64,000 nucleotides of DNA, from NCBI RefSeq assembly GCF_023630705.1, contig NZ_JALQEM010000019.1:1-64000 (forward strand), in the 5' to 3' direction. The notes beneath the pieces are model-generated. The model saw only the letters and a program-made list of their open reading frames with translations, searched no databases and had not been told where the DNA came from. Made by a program: the position numbers and the translations under genes. The DNA comes from Caballeronia sp. GAFFF1 (GTDB taxonomy: Bacteria; Pseudomonadota; Gammaproteobacteria; Burkholderiales; Burkholderiaceae). This document shows, piece by piece, positions 56,060 through 64,000 of the stretch (position 1 is its first letter; each line of letters begins with the position of its first letter).

Positions 56060-57247
56060 TTACTTCGTGATGACGGCTGCCGTCAGACCGGCGTTGATGG
56101 CCGGCAACAGCAGGTTCAGGACACGGCTGAAGCGGACGAGCCCGTTGTTGTCCACATAGACCACGTCCTTCGGCTGCAGCTCGAAGCTGTTCGCGAGCAG
56201 CATGGACACCGGGGAACGCGCATCGAGCTTGTACACCTCGGGGTTGTCCGTCTGGCCATTGCGAATCACGTACAGCTCCTTCGGATCCGACGTCTCGGCG
56301 TTGAAGCTGCCGGCCTGCGAGATCGCATCCGAGAGCGTCAGCTTGCCGTTGCGCATCGGGATCACCGTTGCCGGCTTCGTCACTTCGCCCATCACGTACA
56401 CGCCGTTGTCTTCGCGCGAATCGATGCGCAATGCATCGCCGCCCTTCAACAGGATGTCCGCCGGGTTGCGGCCCTTCGCGGTCATCCCGGCGATGTTGAT
56501 GTGATACGTCACACCATCACGGATAAGCGTGACACGACTTTGATCCGCCGTTGGTGCGAAACCGCCCGCACGGCCGATGGCTTCCGTCAGCGTCATCGGA
56601 ATGTCGTTGATCTGCTGCGAGCCGGGCGTGCGCACTTCGCCGTCGATGTAGACCTGTTGCGCACGGAACGATGCGACGCGCACCGTCAGCTGCGGCTTCA
56701 CGAATACTTTGGACAACTCGTTATACAGCTCGCGCTGCACTTGCGACTCGGTCTTGCCCGCGACGTGAATCGCGCGGTTGACGTACGGGAATTGCAGGTT
56801 GCCGTCGGCGTCGACCACGAAGCCGGGCGCGGCATCGGCGGGACGCGTCTGCTGCGGCGGCTGGCCGACCGCGGCCACGAGTTCCGGGTGATCCCACACG
56901 GTGATCTGCAGCACGTCGCCCGGCCCGAGCGTGTATGCACGCGCCTTGCCGTAGAGGCTCGCGTTCGGATCGACCGAGGTGGTCGGCTGCGCGGCCTTCA
57001 TCTTGCGCACGAGCGAGAGATCGATCGGCGTGATCGGGATGTTCACGGCCGAGGTCGTATCGCCCTGCTCGTTGGACGTTTCGGCGAGCGCCGCCGGCTT
57101 GTCCATGTGCATGCCCGGCGCGAGCGCGCAGCCCGCGAAGATGACACAGAGTGAAGCGGCCGCTGCCAGGCTCGAGAGCCGGAAGACGCCCGACACGTTC
57201 GTATTGGCGGCCATGGATGTGGTGCCCGGTTGTTGTTGGTTGTGCAT
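56060..57247 (-). CDS. bceE: Outer-membrane polysaccharide export protein (Wza/BceE-like)
   Basis: A lipoprotein of 395 residues; the lipobox FAGC is at Cys40 (numbered from the ATG at 57247). A polysaccharide export domain follows (YTLGPGDVLQITVWDHPEL, VDADGNLQFPYV) and then SLBB-like repeats (VYIDGEVRTPGSQ, VYVMGEVTKPATV) and a C-terminal amphipathic helix expected to form the channel. The start at 57247 has GGGGA 8 nt upstream; 57268 is an alternative. It partners the Wzc-like kinase. It lies downstream of the BceB-like gene with close spacing. Confidence 0.92.
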   Translation of the reverse strand: MHNQQQPGTTSMAANTNVSGVFRLSSLAAAASLCVIFAGCALAPGMHMDKPAALAETSNEQGDTTSAVNIPITPIDLSLVRKMKAAQPTTSVDPNASLYGKARAYTLGPGDVLQITVWDHPELVAAVGQPPQQTRPADAAPGFVVDADGNLQFPYVNRAIHVAGKTESQVQRELYNELSKVFVKPQLTVRVASFRAQQVYIDGEVRTPGSQQINDIPMTLTEAIGRAGGFAPTADQSRVTLIRDGVTYHINIAGMTAKGRNPADILLKGGDALRIDSREDNGVYVMGEVTKPATVIPMRNGKLTLSDAISQAGSFNAETSDPKELYVIRNGQTDNPEVYKLDARSPVSMLLANSFELQPKDVVYVDNNGLVRFSRVLNLLLPAINAGLTAAVITK

Positions 57248-57264
57248 GATGGTCGTCCCCTGCA

Positions 57265-58644
57265 TCAATATGCGTTGGTGTGGCGTAGTCCCTTGAAGAT
57301 CGTAGCGGCGATGATTCTCATATCGAGTCCGAACGACCAGTTACCGAGGTAGTACAAATCGTGAGCGACGCGTCCTTCCATTTTTTCAATCAGATCAGTT
57401 TCCCCGCGAAAGCCGTTGACCTGGGCCCAGCCGGTGATGCCCGGCTTGATCCGGTAACGATGGATATACCCCGACACGACCTTCTGATACAGGTCGTCAT
57501 GCTCCAGTGCGTGCGGACGCGGGCCCACGACCGACATGTCGCCGAGCAGAACGTTGAAGAACTGCGGCAGCTCGTCGAGGCTGGTACGGCGCAGAAATGC
57601 TCCCACACGGGTCACGCGCGGATCGTTGCGCGTGGCCTGGCGAAGCACGCCGGCCTGTTCCGTATGCACACGCATGGAACGGAACTTGTAGATCTTGAAG
57701 ACGCGGCCATCCGCGCCCTTGCGACGTTGCTTGAAGAGCACCGGCCCGCGCGACGTCAACTTGATCGCAATGGCGATGGCGATCAGCAACGGCGACACGG
57801 CGATGATCGCAAGCAGTGCGAACAGACGGTCGAAGATTTCCTTCTGCAAGAGCGCGCTCTGCGACAGCGGCGAAGCCACGAGATTGATCGCCGTTTCGCC
57901 TAGCAGATCGGTCACGCCCGCTTCGAAGAGCGCGAGACTGCGCACGTCCGGAAGGAAACGCACGTTGACAAGATCGTCGCGGAACTCGTTCACGAAGCGC
58001 AGGATGGTGCGCTCCTCCGACAACGGCAACGCGAGCCACACCTCATGCACGTTCTGCGTGCGCACGAAGTTCACGAACGCGTCGTGGTCTTCGTACACCG
58101 GAACGCGCGTGTTGAGCCGGCCGGCTTCCGGCGCCACGTTCAGCGCGGCGGTTACACGGAAGCCGGAGTTCTTCGCGCGGTCCAGCTTCTTCACGATGGA
58201 GTTGCAATGCCTGCCGCAACCCACGACCGCCACCTGATGCAGGTTCATGCCCGCGTTGCGCATGCGCGCCAGCACGACGTGCATGGCGAGGCGCCCCGCG
58301 ATCATGAGCCCGCCCGACACCGCCGTCCAGTAAGCGAACCAGAGGCGCGACACGTAGTCGAGGCGGTGCAGCGAGAACATCAGCGCAAGCGCGCAGCCCT
58401 GCACGACCAACCAGCCGAGCGACACCTGGCAGGCGAGCATCACCTTGCTGCGGCCGCGCCATGATTCATAGACGCCGAATCCCGGAAACAGCGCAAGCGA
58501 AAACGCCGCCGCGAACGCGACGAACGCTGCCGAATACGCATGTGCCTCTATGTACTCGAACCTGATCTGCGACGCCACCGCCGCGCCGCCGACGATCATG
58601 GCGACGTCGAACAGGCGCGCGAGCAACCCTTGTAAATCGCGCAT
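57265..58644 (-). CDS. bceB: Undecaprenyl-phosphate glucose phosphotransferase (WcaJ/BceB-like)
   Basis: A polyisoprenyl-phosphate hexose-1-phosphate transferase of 459 residues. It has four or five N-terminal membrane segments, a Rossmann-like central domain ([10 protein letters not shown]) and a C-terminal sugar-transferase domain. Key motifs are [30 protein letters not shown] and [16 protein letters not shown]. It starts EPS repeat-unit synthesis by transferring glucose-1-phosphate to undecaprenyl phosphate, a different chemistry and enzyme family from the WecA-type gene at 34715. Confidence 0.94.
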   Translation of the reverse strand: MRDLQGLLARLFDVAMIVGGAAVASQIRFEYIEAHAYSAAFVAFAAAFSLALFPGFGVYESWRGRSKVMLACQVSLGWLVVQGCALALMFSLHRLDYVSRLWFAYWTAVSGGLMIAGRLAMHVVLARMRNAGMNLHQVAVVGCGRHCNSIVKKLDRAKNSGFRVTAALNVAPEAGRLNTRVPVYEDHDAFVNFVRTQNVHEVWLALPLSEERTILRFVNEFRDDLVNVRFLPDVRSLALFEAGVTDLLGETAINLVASPLSQSALLQKEIFDRLFALLAIIAVSPLLIAIAIAIKLTSRGPVLFKQRRKGADGRVFKIYKFRSMRVHTEQAGVLRQATRNDPRVTRVGAFLRRTSLDELPQFFNVLLGDMSVVGPRPHALEHDDLYQKVVSGYIHRYRIKPGITGWAQVNGFRGETDLIEKMEGRVAHDLYYLGNWSFGLDMRIIAATIFKGLRHTNAY

Positions 58645-58763
58645 GTCTCTTCCCCGAACGATTCAACTAGCTAACGGACTACGTTTGTCTCCTCCTCGCA
58701 TGCCGGTCTTGGTGTGATGCCTGCCGTTGCAAGAAAGCTGTCTCACTGCCCCCGAAGCGCTAC

Positions 58764-60293
58764 TCAGTTGCGGCCGTACTTGTCGTCGAAACGCACGATG
58801 TCGTCCTCGCCGAGATAGCTGCCCGACTGCACTTCGATGATCTCGAGCGGCACCTTGCCCGGGTTCTCCAGACGATGCCGCACGCCGAGCGGAATGAACG
58901 TGGATTCGTTCTCGCTCAGGAGGAACTCTTCTTCGCCGCGCGTGACGAGCGCCGTGCCGCACACGACGATCCAGTGTTCCGCGCGATGGTGATGCATCTG
59001 CAGCGACAGGCGCGCGCCCGGCGCCACGACGATGCGCTTCACCTGGAAGCGGTCGCCATGCTCGATGGAATCGTAGAAACCCCACGGGCGGCGCACCTTG
59101 CGGTGCGTGTCCGCTTCCGGCGCATGCTGCTCGCGGATGCGGGCGACGAGGCCCTTGATGTCCTGCACGCGCGAACGGTCCGCGACGAGCACGGCGTCAT
59201 CCGTTTCGACGACGATGATGTTGGTCGTGCCCACGCACGCGACGAGACGTCCGCCTTCCGAGCGCGCATAGCTGGAGGTCGCGCCTTCGAACACCACGCG
59301 GCCGCTCGCCACGTTGCCCGAGTCGTCCTTGTCCATCGCGTCCCACACGGCGTCCCACGAGCCGAGGTCCGACCAGCCCGCGACGAGCGGCACGACCACG
59401 CCTTCGAACGGCGCGTTCGAGGTGCCGATGTGCTCCATCACTGCATAGTCGATCGAATCGGACGGCGCGCGGCCGAACTCGCCCGCATGCGGACGGAAGA
59501 ACTTGCCGTCGGCCTTGCCTTCGCTCAGGGCCGCGCAGCAGGCCGCGTGCATGTCGGCGTTGAGCGCTTGCAGCGCCGCGAGCCACACGCTCGCGCGCAC
59601 CACGAAAATGCCGCTGTTCCACCAGTACGTGCCCGCCGCGACGTATTGCGCGGCCACTTCAGCGGCCGGCTTCTCGACGAAACGCTGGATCCGGTGCGCG
59701 CCGTCTTCGAGCGCATCGCCGAGACGGATATAGCCGAAGCCGGTATCGGGGCGCGTCGGCGGAATGCCGAGCGTCGCGATCATGCCGCGCTCCGCGTACC
59801 CCGCCGCGATCTCGATCGCGCGATGCAGCGCCGGAATGTCCGCGATGGAGTGATCGGCGGGCATCGCCACCATGATCGCGTCGCGGCCGTCCTTGCATGC
59901 GGCGAGCGCGGCGAGCGTGAGCGCGGGCGCCGTATCGCGGCGCGCGGGCTCGACGATGATCTGCGCCGTCACGCCGCTTTCGCGCGTCTGCTCTTCCGTC
60001 GTGAAGCGATGCTCTTCGCCGCATACGATGATCGGCTCGGCGCTGACATCGAAGCCGCCATTGAAGCCTTTCATGCGCGAAACGGTCGCTTGCAGAAGCG
60101 AGTCGCGGCCGACAATGCCGATCAACTGCTTCGGAAACTGCTCACGGGACATCGGCCACAGGCGCGTGCCCGAGCCGCCGGCGAGAATGACCGGCACGAT
60201 CCGGCGGCACGGCTCGGCCGTCATGGCCGAGCCTGCCTCCTCACCGCTCCTACCTACCATCACCTCACCTTCCGTGCGTGCCTCATTACTCAT
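58764..60293 (-). CDS. bceA: Mannose-1-phosphate guanylyltransferase/mannose-6-phosphate isomerase
   Basis: A bifunctional protein of 509 residues. Residues ~39–56 hold the nucleotidyltransferase signature GGSGTRLWPMSREQFPKQ, with FVEKP in the middle; the C-terminal cupin-type isomerase domain includes PWGFYDSIEHGDRFQVK and the metal-binding MHHHRAEHW. It makes GDP-mannose from fructose-6-phosphate-derived mannose phosphates, which gmd and fcl then use. GCAGGAG lies 7 nt before the ATG at 60293; shorter starts at MVGRS or MTAEP are possible. It is the first gene of the minus-strand EPS run. Confidence 0.94.
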   Translation of the reverse strand: MSNEARTEGEVMVGRSGEEAGSAMTAEPCRRIVPVILAGGSGTRLWPMSREQFPKQLIGIVGRDSLLQATVSRMKGFNGGFDVSAEPIIVCGEEHRFTTEEQTRESGVTAQIIVEPARRDTAPALTLAALAACKDGRDAIMVAMPADHSIADIPALHRAIEIAAGYAERGMIATLGIPPTRPDTGFGYIRLGDALEDGAHRIQRFVEKPAAEVAAQYVAAGTYWWNSGIFVVRASVWLAALQALNADMHAACCAALSEGKADGKFFRPHAGEFGRAPSDSIDYAVMEHIGTSNAPFEGVVVPLVAGWSDLGSWDAVWDAMDKDDSGNVASGRVVFEGATSSYARSEGGRLVACVGTTNIIVVETDDAVLVADRSRVQDIKGLVARIREQHAPEADTHRKVRRPWGFYDSIEHGDRFQVKRIVVAPGARLSLQMHHHRAEHWIVVCGTALVTRGEEEFLLSENESTFIPLGVRHRLENPGKVPLEIIEVQSGSYLGEDDIVRFDDKYGRN

Positions 60294-60357
60294 CGTAGGA
60301 CTCCTGCCTGCATGTTCGTGTGCGCGGCGCTGTATGCCACTGGCCGCCCGAGAATGA

Positions 60358-60387
60358 TTGGCCCGCGGACCAAGATGGTCCGGCCAA
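60358..60387. promoter_or_regulatory. Inverted repeat upstream of bceA
   Basis: TTGGC-CCG-CGGACCA (60358–60372) pairs with TGGTCCG-GCCAA (60376–60387) across a 3-nt loop, with a small bulge. It lies 65–94 bp before the bceA ATG and after the stop of the upstream regulator, without a T-run. It is either a 5'-leader hairpin or an operator. Confidence 0.45.
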
Positions 60388-60487
60388 ATGTTCGACGCTT
60401 TGCGCCACCCCTGTCCGCTATCACACACAAGGCGGCGCGCATTCTTGTACCTTCGACCTTCTGTCTCCTGCCATGCCGTGCCGCGCT

Positions 60488-61492
60488 TTAGCCGTTGGCT
60501 TCGCGCCGGCTCTGCATCCGGTATTCGGTCGGCGAGATCAGAAGACGCTTGCGGAAAATCTTGGCGAGCCGGTCGCCGTTGCCCATGCCGCTGCGCCGCG
60601 CGATCTTGTCCACCGGCAGTTCGGAGTCGGTGAGCAGCGCGCAGGTGACGGCAAGGCGTGCCTGAAGCAAATAGTCCGATGGCGTGATGCCCATCTCGAT
60701 CTTGAAGCGGCGCAGGAAGTTGCGCTCGCTCATCGCGGCGACCTGCGCGGCATCGACCACGGAAATGGGCCGCTCGCAGTTGTCCTGGAGCCAGCGCGCC
60801 GCCGCGCGAATCTTGTCGCCCGCGGATGCCGCGCCGCTGTCGCCGAGAATCGACACGAGCTTCGCAGCGGAGCCCGGCATCAGGCGCTCGGCGACACTGC
60901 GCGATACGTCGAGGCCGAGATCGCGCTTCACGAGCATGAGCGCGCCCTTCATCGACTCGTAGCGGTCGCCGCCTTCGGCGGACGCGTCGTCGCGCAGCTG
61001 GATCATCGCGTTGCCGTAGCGCGCCTGAGCATCGCCTGCGCCGCCGATGCCCGCTGCTTCGAGCACCTTGCGGCCTTCGGAGATCGCCTTCACGACCGTG
61101 GTCTTCGAATTCATGCGGCGCACCCATTCGACGATGCGCTCGTCCTTCGCCGCTTCTTCGGCGCCGCGGCCGCCCGCGACGAAGAGCGCGTCGAAGCCGC
61201 CGTAGTGGCGCGCGTCCAGTCCGTCGGTCCAGACGCGCACCGACGAGGCGCACGCCACGTTGCCGCCTTCGACGGACAGGAATCGCACGTCATAGGTGCA
61301 TTCGACGCGCGTCTTCAACGACGACAGTTCGTTGGCCATGTGAAACACTTCGGCGACGATTCCCGCGCCCAAAAGCGAGAATCCGTCGAACAGCAGTATC
61401 GCGATGCGTTTGACCTCGACCTGCGACGGTCGCGTCGAGGGAGGCGTCCAACCCATCACAGCGGGTTCGAGTGTGGCGTAAGGCATGGTCAT
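60488..61492 (-). CDS. GlxA-family transcriptional regulator (DJ-1/PfpI-like plus AraC-type HTH)
   Basis: A protein of 334 residues. Residues ~28–190 form an amidotransferase-like ligand domain (RIAILLFDGFSLLGAG, DALFVAGGRGAEEAAKD), and residues ~225–330 form a double helix-turn-helix AraC domain (AAQVAAMSERNFLRRFKIEMG, ARRSGMGNGDRLAKIFRKRL). The nucleophile Cys of active DJ-1 enzymes is not evident, as usual for regulators. It is transcribed toward bceA (195 bp away), so it is a candidate local regulator of the EPS genes; this is inferred from position. Confidence 0.88.
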   Translation of the reverse strand: MTMPYATLEPAVMGWTPPSTRPSQVEVKRIAILLFDGFSLLGAGIVAEVFHMANELSSLKTRVECTYDVRFLSVEGGNVACASSVRVWTDGLDARHYGGFDALFVAGGRGAEEAAKDERIVEWVRRMNSKTTVVKAISEGRKVLEAAGIGGAGDAQARYGNAMIQLRDDASAEGGDRYESMKGALMLVKRDLGLDVSRSVAERLMPGSAAKLVSILGDSGAASAGDKIRAAARWLQDNCERPISVVDAAQVAAMSERNFLRRFKIEMGITPSDYLLQARLAVTCALLTDSELPVDKIARRSGMGNGDRLAKIFRKRLLISPTEYRMQSRREANG

Positions 61493-62631
61493 CCTCTGCA
61501 GCTTTGTTTCCAGGGTGCGGAAGAGTTACTCGGCCATTGCGTTGCATCAAGGCGTTTCCCGAACTTCGCCGGGTTGCCGTGACCGATGGGAACGAGACGT
61601 TGGCGGAATCGGTCCGCTGGTGTGAATAATAAGCAGACAGAGATTATTTGTGGGCTGATTTTCGCGCCTGAACCACAAAACCTGTCCGGTTATGAGGGTG
61701 AGCGCACATTGATAACCTCTTTCGAATCCCGATGACCGCGCTTATCAAAGCGGATCGGAAAAGAATTGCCGATTCCTCATACAAACAGTTACACGATTCT
61801 TTGATGCGCTGTAAATAGCGTTCTGTGCGATGGAACACCGACCCGCCTGCAAACCCGCGCCGGTCGGCCCTGAGCGGCTTCCAGGCTAATTGCAGCTCGT
61901 CTCCCGGAGAGGAGAAACTGATTCATTCGTGAAACATCGATCGAGAATGCAACCCGTCTATGTACAGCGCTAATCGGCAATTCCTGGTTCATGCCGAGCG
62001 AAACTGTTCCATGCGGAATGCAATTTCCGCGCAAGGCATCTAATGCACTTTCAAAGAGTCTATTAATTCCACTTCGCTTTGATAATCTCACCGGAAACGA
62101 AAAGCGATCACTCGTTAAAATAGCGGCGGATTAATTATTAAACGACATAATCTGGAGTTTCAAATAAGCGCCGATGATGCAGTGCAAACGCCGCTGGAAG
62201 CCCCGAACGCACCGCGCGCCGGGGGGCTTCGCGTTTCGGCCATTTCCGCCATTTGCTAGCTGTTTGCGGCGGCGCACGGAAACTGAATTAGACGCCGCGC
62301 CTCATGGTTTGCATGTAATCGTCGGGTGAAACCGGCGAGTTTGTCCGAAGGATGAACCTGTTCGAAAGGGATCTGAAGGCAGGCATCGCGCGAGAATTCA
62401 TCGGTCAGCTTTTCCGACTGTTTCGCCAGGCGCATTAACGACTTCGCGGACTGTCCTGTTTCACTTTTGACATGTCGCGCGGTAGCGGAGCGAACAAGCG
62501 TTTCTCCGCGTGACGCATTCATCCGACGAAGGGCATCCGCGCGTGCGTGTGCGCACGGTCGCGCGTGACCGCGCGCGCCATCGTTGGGCCGACATCGCGC
62601 TTGCCGCGCTCATTACCCGAACGTTCGTACC
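61493..62631. other. Long gene-poor intergenic region
   Basis: 1139 bp between the divergent regulator and the glycosidase-like lipoprotein. Short open frames are present but lack ribosome sites and conserved patterns. The middle (about 61620–62160) is clearly more AT-rich than the rest of the window. It is followed by a GC-rich hairpin at 62197–62230. The region probably carries regulatory sequence for both neighbours, and possibly a small RNA. Confidence 0.55.
62197..62230 (+). ncRNA. Hairpin, possible terminator or small-RNA end
   Basis: GAAGCCCC (62197–62204) pairs with GGGGCTTC (62223–62230) around an 18-nt GC-rich loop, followed by GCGTTTCGG. It sits just to the right of an AT-rich stretch with promoter-like TTAATTATTAAACGACATAAT (end near 62150). 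A short plus-strand transcript of ~80–90 nt ending here is conceivable; the T-tract is weak. Confidence 0.3.
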
Positions 62632-64000
62632 ATGAACCTATATCCGCGTATGCATCGCCTGGCGATAGCGAGCGCCGCCCTTCTGACGATCACCGGCTGC
62701 GACAAGGCGGCCTCCGACGAAGCCCCGCCGCGCGAGTTGCCCGCCGTCGCGGTGCAACGCACGGCGTCGGACACGCCCGCGTTCCGCTGCGAGGCGCCTG
62801 CATCGCCGGTCAGCGCGACGGCCGCCACCAGCGCGAACGCCGCCATGATCGAAGCCGATACGCCCGGCAGCGACGGCACGCGCATGTTTGCGCTCGACGC
62901 GCCGCTGCGCATTGCGATCACGACGCGCGCCCCATCCAATGACACGGTGAACTGGCAGATCCGCGACGCATGGAACACGGTGAAGGCAAGCGGCCGCTTC
63001 GCCGTCGATGCGAGAGCCGCGACGGTCACGCTCACGTGCAGGTCTCGCGCGTCGGGCTACTTCGCGGTGAGCGCATCGCTCGAATCGGGCAAGCAGACGT
63101 TGCCTATGCGCGGGACGCGGCCCGCTGGAATCGCTACGTTCGGCGTGCTGCCGGACGTGTCGCCTGCGCTGCCCGCCGTGACGTTCGCGCATCCAGACGA
63201 GCATCGCTTTGGCGGCCAGGGCGCGGCCTATCTGAAGCCGGGCGAAGGATGCTGCTCGGGCGACGGCTATCGTCCGCTGTATCCGGACCTCGGCCTCGCG
63301 TGGGTCAACGACAACCGCAACTGGTACATGACGGAGGAGAAAGGGCCGGACACGTTCGACGCATCCAAAGACAATCTCGCGCCCTTCTTCAAACCCGGTG
63401 ATCTGCTGCGCCTCATCCAGCTCGACGGCATTCCCGCCTGGGCGAGCCCGACGAAGACGACCACGCACAGCTACGCGCCCGCATCGCTCGATGCCTACCG
63501 CGACTACATGAAGCGCGTCGGCGAAGAATCGAACGCGGTGCAGAAGCGTTGGTTCCCGCGACAGACGCACAACTACTATCAGGTGACGTGGGAGCCGGAC
63601 TACGAAGGCGGCTTGCCGTGGCGCGACTCCGACGCCAATCTCGTCGCGATGTACAAGGCCACGCACGAAGCCATTCACGCGGGCGATCCGAACGCCGTTG
63701 TGATGGGGCTGACGCTTTCGAATCTCGCGTCGAACGCGGCGTGGCTCAGGCGTCTCGCGCCGCTCGGCATCGGCAAGTATCTGGATGGCGTGAGCGCGCA
63801 TGGCTATTACGACGTGGGCACATCGCCGTCGCATCCGCCGGAACGCTTCGATGCGAACCCGGCGACGGCCGCCAAAGCGATGCCCGCCGCCATGCGCGAA
63901 CTGCGCCGCACGATGAGCGAGGTCGTGAAGCCGGGCGCGAAGCTCTTCGTCACGGAAACGGGCGTGAGCTACGACATCGGCAGCAAGTACGGGACGAACA
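62632..64000 (+). CDS. Glycoside-hydrolase-like lipoprotein (partial, runs off right edge)
   Basis: At least 456 residues from the ATG at 62632. A lipoprotein signal ends LTITGCD (Cys23, with Asp at +2). An N-terminal beta-rich domain (~45–165) precedes a TIM-barrel-like catalytic part: QVTWEPDYEGG with Glu321 in the acid/base position, VSAHGYYD, and LFVTETGVSYD with Glu442 in the nucleophile position. This is the arrangement of clan GH-A glycosidases (GH39-like impression). Next to an EPS locus it could trim or cleave the polymer in the cell envelope. The exact family, the substrate and the C-terminus are not determinable here. Confidence 0.72.
   Translation, partial: MNLYPRMHRLAIASAALLTITGCDKAASDEAPPRELPAVAVQRTASDTPAFRCEAPASPVSATAATSANAAMIEADTPGSDGTRMFALDAPLRIAITTRAPSNDTVNWQIRDAWNTVKASGRFAVDARAATVTLTCRSRASGYFAVSASLESGKQTLPMRGTRPAGIATFGVLPDVSPALPAVTFAHPDEHRFGGQGAAYLKPGEGCCSGDGYRPLYPDLGLAWVNDNRNWYMTEEKGPDTFDASKDNLAPFFKPGDLLRLIQLDGIPAWASPTKTTTHSYAPASLDAYRDYMKRVGEESNAVQKRWFPRQTHNYYQVTWEPDYEGGLPWRDSDANLVAMYKATHEAIHAGDPNAVVMGLTLSNLASNAAWLRRLAPLGIGKYLDGVSAHGYYDVGTSPSHPPERFDANPATAAKAMPAAMRELRRTMSEVVKPGAKLFVTETGVSYDIGSKYGTN

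Noticed and set aside
58764..61253. Longer bceA reading from an ATG at 61253
   Set aside because: The added N-terminus is an out-of-frame image of the GlxA-type regulator; the ATG at 60293 has a GCAGGAG site and begins near the nucleotidyltransferase fold.
61789..62091. 100-codon minus-strand open frame in the AT-rich region
   Set aside because: No ribosome site and no conserved features; kept only as part of the intergenic description.
62256..62522. 88-codon minus-strand open frame in the gene-poor region
   Set aside because: No ribosome site, no recognisable pattern and a composition not different from random frames.

Overview
The window is GC-rich DNA with Burkholderiaceae-type gene content. 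Indicators are a urea transporter/urease locus, a waaC–kdoO–waaA lipopolysaccharide (LPS) core block, and an exopolysaccharide (EPS) locus whose head resembles cepacian bceA/bceB/bceE/bceF. Paraburkholderia or Caballeronia is the most likely source, but the genus cannot be fixed from this sequence alone. No rRNA, tRNA, CRISPR array or insertion sequence was recognised.

Layout. (1) 1–9486, all minus strand: a type VI secretion (T6SS) piece. Baseplate genes tssF and tssG lead into vgrG, then a large putative effector with a degenerate M23-like N-terminus and an M35-like zinc-peptidase C-terminus, a lipoprotein (candidate immunity protein), a PAAR tip protein, and a decapitated second copy of the vgrG middle region. 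The last ~420 bp repeat the core of the intact vgrG, and the cassette between the copies is visibly less GC-rich than its flanks. (2) 9894–24067, plus strand: a nitrogen-acquisition block. A well-spaced sigma-54 promoter precedes urtABCDE (urea ABC transporter) and ureD. A four-gene polar amino-acid ABC transporter follows, with its own sigma-54-like site, and then ureABCEFG. (3) 24131–29865: LPS core and precursor genes waaA, kdoO and waaC, a DUF29 gene, and phosphomannomutase/phosphoglucomutase. (4) 30321–35824, plus strand: wzx-like flippase, two glycosyltransferases, galE and a WecA/WbpL-type initiating transferase, ending in a strong terminator; this looks like a surface-glycan assembly unit. 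(5) 36694–60293: an EPS locus. The minus-strand head is bceA-like (GDP-mannose), a WcaJ/BceB initiating transferase, Wza, a Wzc tyrosine kinase, gmd, fcl and two glycosyltransferases. To its left lie a second flippase, a Wzy-like polymerase, more glycosyltransferases, two acyl/acetyltransferases and a GMC oxidoreductase in mixed orientation. A GlxA/AraC-type regulator lies just upstream of the head. (6) 61493–64000: a 1.1-kb gene-poor, comparatively AT-rich segment, then the start of a lipoprotein with a glycoside-hydrolase-like barrel that runs off the window.

How it works together. Urea and amino-acid uptake, urease and the sigma-54 sites fit nitrogen-limitation control. The LPS block predicts a core containing Ko (hydroxylated Kdo). 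The EPS block has what is needed for a GDP-mannose/GDP-fucose-based, acetylated Wzx/Wzy-dependent polymer. The T6SS cassette looks like a recently exchanged effector module.
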